From positions 1 to 64,000 of the forward strand of contig NZ_JRNC01000002.1 of assembly GCF_000758925.1 (NCBI RefSeq): a DNA stretch of 64,000 bases, given 5' to 3'. Every line of letters begins with the position of its first letter. Within the stretch, counting starts at the first letter, position 1. The stretch comes from Prevotella sp. S7-1-8 (GTDB taxonomy: Bacteria; Bacteroidota; Bacteroidia; Bacteroidales; Bacteroidaceae). Of this stretch, positions 26,808 to 34,807 are shown piece after piece. The notes below the pieces were generated by a model, which was not told the origin of the DNA, did not search any database, and saw only the letters and a list, made by a program, of their open reading frames with translations. The position numbers were made by a program, and so were the translations under genes.

Positions 26808-28313
26808 TTGAAAATCACTCTCACCTTGAGATTGGCCGCGCTCCTGGCCGGCATGCCACACGCGACACACGCGCAACGTGGACTGCCGGACTGGGCGCCC
26901 GTCTCTTCACTGGACGCGCAACAGGAGATGGCGCGCAAAAACATATGGCGCAGCCCTTCCATGCAATCCATACAGGCCGGCGCGGCCTTTTCCAACGTCT
27001 CCGCGATGTATCAAAACATCAGATATGAGGGCGTGGGCGAAGTGCAACGAGGAACTGGCGATTGCTCCGTGTCGCTGTGCGCGCAGGGGCTTTCGCACCC
27101 TCGAAAAGGAACGACCCTATACGGCAAGGCATGTTACGAGGCGGGCCGTCTGCTTGACGTGGCATGGAGGGAAACCAGCGACTATGACAGGCTAAGGCCA
27201 TACGGCCTCGCCGACGATTTTACGGGCAGCCTGACAAAACGCGGCTACGGATTCTCGGGGGGATGGGCAAGGGAAAACGGCAACGCCACCATCGGATTGT
27301 CGGCAAGCTACGAGGCGCGCGCCGAATACCGGCAATCCGATCCGCGCCCATTGAACATATGCTCAAAGGGAGAGATAGAGGCGTCGGCAGCCCTATACTC
27401 AAAGCCGCTGAAAACAATGTTTTGCGTTGACGCTGGCATGGAACTGTATCACCAATCTAACAACGTACTCTTCGCAAACAGAAAGACGGGATTGTTCGAA
27501 TACAACATGTTGGGCATGGGAGAATACTCACAACGTTTCTCGGGCAACAAGACGGACGCCGCGTTCAGAGGGACGGCATGGCTCATGGGCGTGGAAACGC
27601 TGACAAGAAACAACTTGCGCACCTCAACGTTTGTTATGGCCGGAAACACACAATGGATATTGATGAACATCAACTCGCTGCCCCTGGCGCGTTTGAGAAC
27701 GCTAAGCGTAAGCCACCGCGCCATTTACCAAACGCGCCGAGGCACAACGTTATGCCTTGGCGGCAAAGCGCAAACGAGACAAGGCGTCGAGGGGATATTT
27801 GGCGCGGGCGTTGACGTGGCTTACCCGAAATTGGGCGAGGAGCGAAGGTATCATGAAACCGCGTACCACGCGCAAATATCTATTATGAGACAATGGCGCC
27901 GCGGAAGATACACGCTCGCTTGCATGCTGGCCATCGCGGCGAAAGGCAAAAAAGAAAGCTACGCCATAAAAGAGAAAAAACTTACCGTCCACAACGTGTA
28001 CCCATCATGGACCATACGGCTGGAGAAAAGATGGGAGCTATGGAGAATGGCCTTGGAGACAACCGCCGGCGCCCGCCTCAATGTCGGCAAGGTGTTGGCC
28101 GGAACCGGGGATGAGGATACGCCAATCGCGAAGATGGTATATTGTAACGCCACGCGGCAGACACGCTCGTTTCCCTTTGCCGACATGAGAATACTGGGCA
28201 ATGGCATCATGGGCAACGTAAAATATTTTTGGAACTTACAAGGGGGCGTGTATAAAATAAAGGGAACGCGCGCGCGGTTGTCTTACGCTCTTTCTTGCGG
28301 AATAGATTTCTAA
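26808..28313 (+). CDS. DUF6850 family outer-membrane beta-barrel protein (TTG start)
   Basis: The 501-residue protein has a signal peptide (MKITLTLRLAALLAGMPHAT, cleaved near HAQ) and then alternating beta-strand sequence to a final aromatic residue (SYALSCGIDF), as in outer-membrane barrels. The order after a TonB receptor and a DUF4876 lipoprotein is that of the DUF6850 family. The start is a TTG codon at 26808, 12 nt after the DUF4876 stop; it is accepted because the complete signal peptide follows and no ATG would preserve it. The function is unknown; a role with the receptor is inferred. Confidence 0.82.
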   Translation: MKITLTLRLAALLAGMPHATHAQRGLPDWAPVSSLDAQQEMARKNIWRSPSMQSIQAGAAFSNVSAMYQNIRYEGVGEVQRGTGDCSVSLCAQGLSHPRKGTTLYGKACYEAGRLLDVAWRETSDYDRLRPYGLADDFTGSLTKRGYGFSGGWARENGNATIGLSASYEARAEYRQSDPRPLNICSKGEIEASAALYSKPLKTMFCVDAGMELYHQSNNVLFANRKTGLFEYNMLGMGEYSQRFSGNKTDAAFRGTAWLMGVETLTRNNLRTSTFVMAGNTQWILMNINSLPLARLRTLSVSHRAIYQTRRGTTLCLGGKAQTRQGVEGIFGAGVDVAYPKLGEERRYHETAYHAQISIMRQWRRGRYTLACMLAIAAKGKKESYAIKEKKLTVHNVYPSWTIRLEKRWELWRMALETTAGARLNVGKVLAGTGDEDTPIAKMVYCNATRQTRSFPFADMRILGNGIMGNVKYFWNLQGGVYKIKGTRARLSYALSCGIDF

Positions 28314-28596
28314 GACCGCAAGACATGACGCGAGTTATCGTTGGAGACGTCTCAGGACGACGCTCCGCTATTTTCGCGCCGCGTCATTTTATGGCATGGC
28401 AAAATAATGACGCCACCTCCGCCGTTATATACAAACAAGATTCGCGCGACTCTAACAACAGCCGCGTCTTTTTCGCGGGCCAACGCGAGCGAGCGCATGG
28501 GCGAGCGAGCTAAAAAAAGACATTTGACCATGTGCGTATGTCATGCGTCGCGGTGGGCGGCATATTGGCGACACTAAAACAAAGTAACGAGCAAGT

Positions 28597-29904
28597 ATGA
28601 TTTTCAGGACAAGACACAAATTGGTTAACATCGCGCTGTGCGCTGCCACGCTGTCAGGTTGGTGTCGCGTGGACGCGGCTCGCGCGCAAGACACCATCCA
28701 CGTGGCCGCCGACAGCGTGGCGCGGCCCACCTGCCCAAGCGCGGACACGGCTGTGGCAAAGTCCCTCGGGCGTGCCGGCGCCATCGTGCGCCAACTGCCG
28801 TCATGGGCCAACGCGACCATGCTGAGCGCGCCATTGGTGGTGGAGGGATTGCTGATGCGTAGGCAAGACACTCACTTCAGGAAGCTGCGCGATGACTACG
28901 CGCCCCATTTCAAGCACGGCGCCGACAACCTGTTGCAATACGCGCCGGCGGTGGCCATGTACGGCATGAAAGCGATGGGCGTGAAAAGTCGCGACTCGTG
29001 GGGGCGCATGCTCACCGCGCACGCCATGTCGTGGGCGGTGATGGGCGGCGTGGTGAACGCGCTGAAGTACACCGTGCGCTCGCCGCGCCCCGACGGCTCG
29101 ACCAACAACTCGTTTCCGTCCGGCCACACGGCCACGGCGTTCATGGCGGCCGCCATGCTCGACAAGGAGTACGGCCACGTCAGCCCATGGGTGGGCGTGG
29201 GGGCTTACGGCGTGGCCACGGCCACCGGGCTGATGCGCATGGCCAACAACAGGCACTGGCTGAGCGACGTGATGGTGGGAGCCGGCGTAGGCATACTGTC
29301 CACCGAGGCGGGGTACGCCTTGGCCGACCTGCTGCTGGGGAGGAGCCAAGACAACGACACACGCCTCGCGAGGGCGCCACGACGATTTGACCGCCCATCG
29401 TTTTTCAGCGTTTGCCTCGGGCTAAACGTGCCATTGAGCAAGTATGACATAGACAAGCGGCACGCTTTCACCACCACGTCAGGCTGCTCGGCAGGCGTGG
29501 AGGGAGCCTATTACTTCTCACCTTATATCGGCGCTGGCGGAAGACTGGCCGTGTCAAACTCTTTCATCATCAACGAGAACAACAACTTGGAAGACAACAC
29601 TTTCCACGCGTTGACACTCATGGGTGGCGGATATTTCTCGTACCCATTGTCAAGCCGCGTGCGCTTGGGCGGCAAACTGTTAGGTGGCTATGTGAGATAC
29701 CCTGAACTGACCATCGGCGGTCATGTGTTACCAACCAAGGACGGCGCGTGCTATGACACGGGGGCATGGCTCACGCTACGCGAGAACGCACACTATGGCA
29801 TCAGGCTCTTCGCGGACTACTTGTTGCTGCCACCGCACAGCAGGATGAGCGCCAAGTACATTCACATGATGGTGTGGGGAACGGCGTTCGCGGTGAATTT
29901 CTGA
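28597..29904 (+). CDS. PAP2 family phosphatase with C-terminal barrel-like extension
   Basis: This enzyme of the PAP2 acid phosphatase/lipid phosphatase superfamily has 435 residues and a signal peptide ending near residue 31. The three active-site motifs are complete: Lys157-X6-Arg164-Pro165 (KYTVRSPRP), Ser-Gly-His at 175-177 (FPSGHTAT), and Arg214-X5-His220-X3-Asp224. From about residue 270 the sequence changes to about 165 residues of alternating strands with Gly and aromatic residues and ends in Phe (AVNF), the signature of outer-membrane barrels. PAP2 enzymes in Bacteroidota remove phosphates from lipid A or undecaprenyl pyrophosphate. Here the tail suggests an outer-membrane or OM-associated location. 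No operon partner is evident. Confidence 0.85.
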   Translation: MIFRTRHKLVNIALCAATLSGWCRVDAARAQDTIHVAADSVARPTCPSADTAVAKSLGRAGAIVRQLPSWANATMLSAPLVVEGLLMRRQDTHFRKLRDDYAPHFKHGADNLLQYAPAVAMYGMKAMGVKSRDSWGRMLTAHAMSWAVMGGVVNALKYTVRSPRPDGSTNNSFPSGHTATAFMAAAMLDKEYGHVSPWVGVGAYGVATATGLMRMANNRHWLSDVMVGAGVGILSTEAGYALADLLLGRSQDNDTRLARAPRRFDRPSFFSVCLGLNVPLSKYDIDKRHAFTTTSGCSAGVEGAYYFSPYIGAGGRLAVSNSFIINENNNLEDNTFHALTLMGGGYFSYPLSSRVRLGGKLLGGYVRYPELTIGGHVLPTKDGACYDTGAWLTLRENAHYGIRLFADYLLLPPHSRMSAKYIHMMVWGTAFAVNF

Positions 29905-29922
29905 ACATGACGGCGGCGCGCG

Positions 29923-30834
29923 TCACTTGCCGCGATTGATGATATAGATGCCCGACGCCGCGAGGAAACCGGCCAAGGCATATTTGGGATGAAACGCCTC
30001 GCCAAGGCACAGGCACGAGGTGACGGCGCCCACCACGGGTATGAGCGAGTTGAAAATGGCCACCTTGCCCACGGGGTTGCACGTGAGCAACTTGTTGTAC
30101 AAGGTGAAGCCCACCACGCTGATGGTTATGAGCAAGAACAAATAGAGGCACCCCATCCACGTGACGCACGCCAAACGGCCACCCATGAGCGCGCCTGGCA
30201 CGACAAGGAGCGCGCCGCCGATGGTGAGCGAGAGGCCCGTGCCGACAAACACGTCGACCCGGTGGCCCAGCCCGCGGATGAGCAACGAGGCCGAAGCCCC
30301 ACAGAGCGCGTTGAGGATGATCATGCCATCGCCGGCCCACGTGAACCGGCCGCTGTCGGCTCCGCCAAGGCTGAGCGACACGATGCCGGCCATGCCAACC
30401 GCGCAGCCCACTATCTTGCGCATGGTCATCCTGTCGCTCTTAAAAAACAAGCAGGCCATGACCACCACGGCGAAGACACTGAGCGAGTTGAGAATGGCTG
30501 AGCGCGAGCCCTCGCCGCGCGACAACCCGAAATAGAAAAAAGCGTAGTGCAGCGTGGTGTTGACCAACGAGAACAGCAATATGAACCACCAGTCGACGCC
30601 TCGCCTGACACGAAAGTTCAGGCCCTTGGCGCGCGCCAGTGACAAGACAAGCAGCCCAGCCAAGAAAAACCTGACGCCGGCAAACACCATCTTGCCGCCC
30701 GTCATGCAGGCAGAGATGCCAAACTCGGCAAAACCCAACTTGATAAGGGGGTATGCCCAGCCCCATGCCACGGCCGCCGTAAGCGCGAACAGGGACACCC
30801 ACACGGGGCGTTGGAATATGCTTTTGTTATCCAT
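29923..30834 (-). CDS. EamA/DMT family transporter
   Basis: The 303-residue inner-membrane protein has ten predicted helices in two EamA repeats (first starting VWVSLFALTAAVAWGWAYPL, second at about residue 155), the layout of drug/metabolite transporters that export amino acids, purines or similar small molecules. The ATG at 30834 is used because the -7 box lies just upstream (30858-30865) and the extra N-terminal in-frame codons would be upstream of transcription. It is divergent from the sulfatase gene. The substrate cannot be told. Confidence 0.88.
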   Translation of the reverse strand: MDNKSIFQRPVWVSLFALTAAVAWGWAYPLIKLGFAEFGISACMTGGKMVFAGVRFFLAGLLVLSLARAKGLNFRVRRGVDWWFILLFSLVNTTLHYAFFYFGLSRGEGSRSAILNSLSVFAVVVMACLFFKSDRMTMRKIVGCAVGMAGIVSLSLGGADSGRFTWAGDGMIILNALCGASASLLIRGLGHRVDVFVGTGLSLTIGGALLVVPGALMGGRLACVTWMGCLYLFLLITISVVGFTLYNKLLTCNPVGKVAIFNSLIPVVGAVTSCLCLGEAFHPKYALAGFLAASGIYIINRGK

Positions 30835-30857
30835 GTCACAATTTCCAAAATGAATTA

Positions 30858-30865
30858 CAAAGATA
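30858..30865 (-). promoter_or_regulatory. -7 promoter element of the EamA transporter gene
   Basis: The minus strand reads TATCTTTG, an exact match, 24 nt before the ATG, giving a very short leader. Confidence 0.65.
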
Positions 30866-30972
30866 ACCATTTTATCCTTGTTAGGGCATCCAATAACATA
30901 GAAAAAGCCTCGACAACCCACGCGAAGCGGAAATAATGGCACATTTTGGATTATAGTATAGTTGCAAATGCT

Positions 30973-30980
30973 TATCTTTG
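30973..30980 (+). promoter_or_regulatory. -7 promoter element of the sulfatase gene
   Basis: TATCTTTG matches TAnnTTTG exactly, 31 nt upstream of the sulfatase ATG. Confidence 0.65.
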
Positions 30981-31010
30981 CAACAAATATTTCTCTAAAA
31001 CAATCAAACG

Positions 31011-32579
31011 ATGAAACACAGCAGCCTTTATTCATTATGCCTGCTCTCCGCGCTCCCCATGCCGGCCGGAGCCGAGCGCGCAAGCAACACGAACGAGAAC
31101 AGCAACCATCAAGACAAAAAGCCAAACATCATACTGTTCATGGTGGACGACATGGGGTGGCAAGACACCTCCGTACCCTTTTGGACGCAACCCACACGGC
31201 TCAACCGTCTGTACGAGACTCCCAACATGGAGCGTCTCGCCCGGCAAGGCATGGTGTTCTCCCAGGCATACGCCACGCCCATCAGCTCGCCGTCGAGGTG
31301 CAGCCTGATGACCGGCGCCAACGCCGCGCGGCACCGTGTCACCAACTGGACCTTGGAGCGAGGGAAATCCACCGACTGCGAAGACGCGGAGGTGGCCACG
31401 CCCAATTGGAACGTGAACGGCATCAGCCCCGTGCAGGGCATACCACAATCTTTCGTGGCAACGTCTTACGTACAACTGTTGCGAGCGAACGGATACCACA
31501 CCATACACTGCGGCAAGGCCCACTGGGGGGCCATCGACACGCCGGGCGAGAACCCCAACGCATGGGGCTTCGACGTGAACATCGCCGGGCACGCGGGTGG
31601 CAGGCAAGCCACCTATCTGAGCGAGCGAAACTATGGGCACAAGGCAGACGGCACACCCACGTCGCCCTTTGCCATTCCCGGCCTGAACCAATACTGGGGC
31701 ACGGGCACTTTCCTGACGGAGGCTCTCACCCAAGAGGCCTTGAAGGCTTTGGACAAGGCGAAACGCTACGGACAGCCATTCTACCTGAACATGGCGCACT
31801 ACGCGGTGCACATACCCATAGAGCGAGACAACCGCTACTTCGCCAAGTACGCGCGCAAGGGCATGTCAGACAAGGAGGCGGCGTACGCGTCGCTCATCGA
31901 GGGCATGGACAAAAGTTTGGGAGACATCATGGACTGGCTGGAGAAAAACGGCGAGGCCGACAACACCATCATTCTCTTCATGAGCGACAACGGCGGTTAC
32001 GCCACCGGAAAGGCTTGGCGAGACGAGCCGCTCTTCACCCAAAACGCGCCGTTGGCCAGTGGCAAAGGTTCTATGTACGAGGGCGGCATCAGGGAGCCTA
32101 TGATTGTGAAATGGCCAGGAAAGGTGAAGCCCGGGAGCAGGTGCGACAACTACCTGATTATCGAGGACTTCTTTCCCACCATATTGGAAATGGCGCACAT
32201 ACACGCGTACAAAGTGCCACAAGTGGTGGACGGGCGCAGTTTTGTGCCCCTTTTGACAAACACGGGCAATCCGTCGAAAGACAGGATCTTGGTGTGGAAC
32301 TATCCCAACGTTTGGGGAAACGAGGGCCCGGGCATCAGCCTGAATTGCGCCATACGCTACAATGAGTGGAAAATGGTGTACAACTACAAGACTGGCCGCA
32401 AGGAACTTTACGACATCAAGCAAGACATTGGCGAGCGTAACGACATGGCGGCGACACATCCACGGATGGTGCGCCGGCTCTCCTCCATGTTGGGAAAATA
32501 CCTGCGCGACACGCAGGCTCAACGCCCATTCTTCAAAAGCACTGGCCTGCCATGCCCTTGGCCGGATGAAACAAGATGA
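31011..32579 (+). CDS. Serine-type sulfatase (family S1)
   Basis: This enzyme hydrolyses sulfate esters, usually on host or algal glycans. The 522-residue protein has a signal peptide (to about residue 21), so it acts in the periplasm or outside. The metal-binding DDMGW is at 46-50 and the activation motif is S92-S-P-S-R96; Ser92 is the residue converted to formylglycine by an anaerobic sulfatase-maturating enzyme, which is not in this window. Other expected parts are GKAHWG, HYAVHIPI and FMSDNGG. It stands alone, not inside a polysaccharide utilisation locus, so the glycan target is unknown. Overall length is normal. Confidence 0.94.
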   Translation: MKHSSLYSLCLLSALPMPAGAERASNTNENSNHQDKKPNIILFMVDDMGWQDTSVPFWTQPTRLNRLYETPNMERLARQGMVFSQAYATPISSPSRCSLMTGANAARHRVTNWTLERGKSTDCEDAEVATPNWNVNGISPVQGIPQSFVATSYVQLLRANGYHTIHCGKAHWGAIDTPGENPNAWGFDVNIAGHAGGRQATYLSERNYGHKADGTPTSPFAIPGLNQYWGTGTFLTEALTQEALKALDKAKRYGQPFYLNMAHYAVHIPIERDNRYFAKYARKGMSDKEAAYASLIEGMDKSLGDIMDWLEKNGEADNTIILFMSDNGGYATGKAWRDEPLFTQNAPLASGKGSMYEGGIREPMIVKWPGKVKPGSRCDNYLIIEDFFPTILEMAHIHAYKVPQVVDGRSFVPLLTNTGNPSKDRILVWNYPNVWGNEGPGISLNCAIRYNEWKMVYNYKTGRKELYDIKQDIGERNDMAATHPRMVRRLSSMLGKYLRDTQAQRPFFKSTGLPCPWPDETR

Positions 32580-32596
32580 GAAAAACGACACAAAAA

Positions 32597-32646
32597 CCCT
32601 AACTTCGCTCCTGCGTTGACATGGCATCGTGGGCGGAAAGTTAGGG
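32597..32646. terminator. Hairpin between the convergent sulfatase and glutaredoxin-like genes
   Basis: CCCTAACTT and AAGTTAGGG form a 9-bp stem around a long structured loop, flanked by A-rich sequence on the left and CTTT on the right, in the 100-nt convergent gap. Confidence 0.5.
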
Positions 32647-32680
32647 CTTTAATGATAAAAATGGGCGCATGGGCGCGCGG

Positions 32681-32980
32681 TTAGCAGCCAGACCCATCAA
32701 TGTTGCACGACGGAGTCTCGCCGCGAGGCGCCGGCGTGAGTCCGGCAGCCTTGGCCGACAGCGTCACGGTGCCGTCCTCCAAGACAAAGCAGGGTATGCC
32801 CACCGTGCCCTTGCGCTTCACCGCGTCAAACGCGGGCTCGGTGTCGCGCATGCGCAAAAACGCCTTGAGCTCGCGCACATGCGAGCCGATCTCGTGCACC
32901 TCGTAGCGAGGGTTGTCCTTAACTTGGGCTTCGAGCGCCACACAGTCGGGACACGTATTCATACCATAAATTTTAATCAT
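32681..32980 (-). CDS. Glutaredoxin-like protein with CPDC motif
   Basis: The 99-residue protein has the thioredoxin/glutaredoxin fold: MIKIYGMNTCPDCVALEA with the redox pair CPDC at residues 10-13, a VGIPCFVLEDG segment with the cis-proline region, and a C-terminal tail with two more cysteines (SCNIDGSGC). The ATG at 32980 is selected because a good GGAGGAA ribosome binding site precedes it; the longer frame is not glutaredoxin-like. It follows a YecH-like gene by 40 nt and probably shares its promoter. A thiol-disulfide or metal-handling role is likely, but no partner is shown. Confidence 0.85.
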   Translation of the reverse strand: MIKIYGMNTCPDCVALEAQVKDNPRYEVHEIGSHVRELKAFLRMRDTEPAFDAVKRKGTVGIPCFVLEDGTVTLSAKAAGLTPAPRGETPSCNIDGSGC

Positions 32981-33020
32981 CGTTATTCCTCCACGTGTTT
33001 TAGGGTTAAAAATTTGTGTG

Positions 33021-33254
33021 TCAATGCTTGCAAATCTTCGACGAGTCCACCGTGAACGTAGCGCCATCGGCAGGTTTGAACTTGCCGCGCGCCTCAAGAA
33101 ATTCTACTAATTGGGCCGCGCTCATGCCAGCGGCGGAGCATGTACAAAATTGCTCGTCTGATCCAAACTTCTCCTCTATGGCCTCTATAAGCTCCTCGCG
33201 CGTGGCGTAACTGTGGCCCTCCATCATGTGGAGGACTTCGTGTCCGTGTGTCAT
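33021..33254 (-). CDS. YecH-like (DUF2492) small metal-binding protein
   Basis: The 77-residue protein begins with a His/Met-rich stretch (MTHGHEVLHMMEGH), has an amphipathic helix pattern (EELIEAIEEKFG), a CTC pair (EQFCTCSAAGMSA) and a final Cys-Lys-His (ICKH). This matches the YecH/DUF2492 family of probable metal-binding proteins of unknown role. It is the first gene of a two-gene unit with a glutaredoxin-like protein and has its own -7 box. Confidence 0.82.
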   Translation of the reverse strand: MTHGHEVLHMMEGHSYATREELIEAIEEKFGSDEQFCTCSAAGMSAAQLVEFLEARGKFKPADGATFTVDSSKICKH

Positions 33255-33294
33255 GTCTTAATCATTTTTAGGGTTTATACTAACCTTTAGCATA

Positions 33295-33302
33295 CAAAGA
33301 TA
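33295..33302 (-). promoter_or_regulatory. -7 promoter element of the YecH-like/glutaredoxin-like unit
   Basis: The minus strand reads TATCTTTG, 41 nt before the YecH-like ATG. Confidence 0.65.
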
Positions 33303-33445
33303 ATGCCACAAAGGCCGAAACCTCGCGGAACGGCATGCGGCGCGCCGTCATTTAACTTATATTATATGTCGCGCCCCATCATGACAGGTTTGCCTGGCGG
33401 CCGTCGCCCGGCGGCCTCCCGGGCGCGCGAGGCCACGCGCGAGGC

Positions 33446-33952
33446 TCATTCGTTGGCGAGATACCATGCCTTGGCCTCCACGTAGTGGCGCGCGTACTCC
33501 TCGGCTTGCCCGGGCTTAGCTTTCTTGACGAACCTCGCCGGGCAGCCGGCCCAAATCTCGCCGGGACCTATTTTGGTGCCCTGCGTCACCAGCGCGTTGG
33601 CCGCAACGATGGCGCCCTCGCCCACCTCGGCATGGTCGAGCACCGTGGCGCCCATGCCCACAAGCGCGCCGCGGCGCACCACGCAGCCGTGCACGTTGGC
33701 CAAATGGCCCACTGACACGTCGTCCTCAAGTATCGTGGGCGCGCCGCCCGACTCGTGGATACACGCGCCATCTTGTATGTTCACCCTGTCGCCTATGCGT
33801 ATGGCGTCCACATCGGCACGCAGCACGGCCGAGAACCACACCGAGCAATCATCGCCCATCACTATGTCGCCTGCCAACGTGGCGTTGCCGGCGATATAGC
33901 ACGCTCGCCCCCAAGAGGGGCGTTTGCCTTTCACTTCCAATATCATTGTCAT
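33446..33952 (-). CDS. Gamma-class carbonic anhydrase family protein (left-handed beta-helix)
   Basis: This is a trimeric left-handed beta-helix protein of the YrdA/PaaY/gamma carbonic anhydrase family, about 168 residues. Hexapeptide repeats run through the middle (IVMGDDCSVW, VNIQDGACIH, LVGMGATVLDHAEVG). The zinc-ligand histidines are visible in IHESG, GHLANVHG. MTMILEV at 33952 or MILEV at 33946 are both reasonable starts; the 9 residues before them are not family-like. Whether it hydrates CO2 is unproved, as for most members. It stands alone. Confidence 0.9.
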   Translation of the reverse strand: MTMILEVKGKRPSWGRACYIAGNATLAGDIVMGDDCSVWFSAVLRADVDAIRIGDRVNIQDGACIHESGGAPTILEDDVSVGHLANVHGCVVRRGALVGMGATVLDHAEVGEGAIVAANALVTQGTKIGPGEIWAGCPARFVKKAKPGQAEEYARHYVEAKAWYLANE

Positions 33953-34126
33953 GGTCTTTGTTGTCGCGGGAGGGGGCAAGCCATGGAGAAGGGCCGCCCG
34001 TCCCTCATTATGATAACACCGGCAAGTGACGACATATTGTGGCGCGACACGAAAAAAAACACCGCCCCGCGCTTAGTAACAAAAGTTAAAATGCGCGCGC
34101 GCAGCCCACGATACAACATATTTTAG

Positions 34127-34134
34127 TAATTTTG
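34127..34134 (+). promoter_or_regulatory. -7 promoter element upstream of the frameshifted ORF
   Basis: TAATTTTG matches TAnnTTTG, 28 nt before the ATG at 34163. It may also drive the small membrane protein and porin genes downstream. Confidence 0.5.
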
Positions 34135-34162
34135 CCACCTATACACACGCAGTCGCTCCACC

Positions 34163-34545
34163 ATGGAGAAGATTTTCACGGCGTTTCCGGCATGCCTTCC
34201 GCTCATGGCCATGGCTCTAAACACATGGGAGCCGCCAAAAGAGGAGCCGCCGCAAGAAAACCCGGGAAGCGAGAGAGACAACGGCTCCGGGAAAAAGGCG
34301 AAGATGGGCGACCCCCAAAAAATACCTCGCCGGGGCCGCGCCCGAGGTGGACGGCAGGTTGGTGTCCAAGCTCGAGGAAGACGCGCCAGGCATGACGGCC
34401 GAGCAATGGGCAACGGGACCGACAGGCCCTTGCGCGAAAAGGCGACAAGCCCACCAAACGCCCGGGCAAATCCAGGCGCGAGACCATAGGACGCGAGGAT
34501 TACATATTCGGTCTCGCGCGCAAGGCGCTCAACGTGAAATATTAA
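34163..34545 (+). pseudogene. Small ORF apparently broken by two frameshifts
   Basis: Three adjoining pieces in successive frames read like one protein of about 126 residues: MEKIFTAFPACLPLMAMALN and following (from 34163), then KKYLAGAAPEVDGRLVSKLE..MTAEQWATG, then KGDKPTKRPGKSRRETIGRE..YIFGLARKALNVKY ending at the TAA at 34543-34545. The first shift falls at a run of five C and six A (about 34312-34322), the second near GGCCC at about 34430. The last two pieces have the look of real protein (balanced charge, no low-complexity bias). I do not recognise the family. It may be a pseudogene or contain sequencing errors in homopolymers. Confidence 0.4.
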
Positions 34546-34582
34546 CCCCATAACATTCATCCCACATCTCACACCATCACCC

Positions 34583-34807
34583 ATGGACAACGAAAACCCA
34601 AACATGCAGGAACCGCGACACCACAAAAGGCCCGCGCCAGAAGACCCGACCCTCAAGCTGCGCAACTGGCTCAACGCCATATTTATGGCCGGAGCCGTGA
34701 TCGGCGTGTTGATATACTTCTTTGGCGATCACGCCATTGGAACCATCGTCATATTGGTAGCGATGGTTTTCAAGATTGTAGAAACGGCCATGCGATTATT
34801 GCACTAA
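34583..34807 (+). CDS. Small two-helix membrane protein
   Basis: The 74-residue protein has a polar N-terminus (about 27 residues) followed by two hydrophobic helices (AIFMAGAVIGVLIYFFG and IGTIVILVAMVFKIVETAM) joined by a short DHA turn. No named domain is recognised. Its stop codon is immediately followed by the ATG of the porin gene, so the two are translationally coupled. Similar small membrane proteins occur next to Porin_10 genes in the phylum, but the role is unknown. Confidence 0.75.
   Translation: MDNENPNMQEPRHHKRPAPEDPTLKLRNWLNAIFMAGAVIGVLIYFFGDHAIGTIVILVAMVFKIVETAMRLLH

Noticed and set aside
29923..31125. Longer N-terminus of the EamA protein (400 residues)
   Set aside because: It would begin upstream of the -7 box and run into the divergent sulfatase gene; the first helix begins right after 30834.
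30962..32365. 467-codon frame overlapping the sulfatase gene
   Set aside because: Low-complexity basic translation in a shifted frame; the sulfatase frame carries all catalytic motifs.
34123..34680. 185-codon minus-strand frame over the frameshifted ORF
   Set aside because: It would overlap a good plus-strand promoter and the N-terminus of the small membrane protein gene; the sequence is Ser/Arg/Pro-rich without a recognisable fold.
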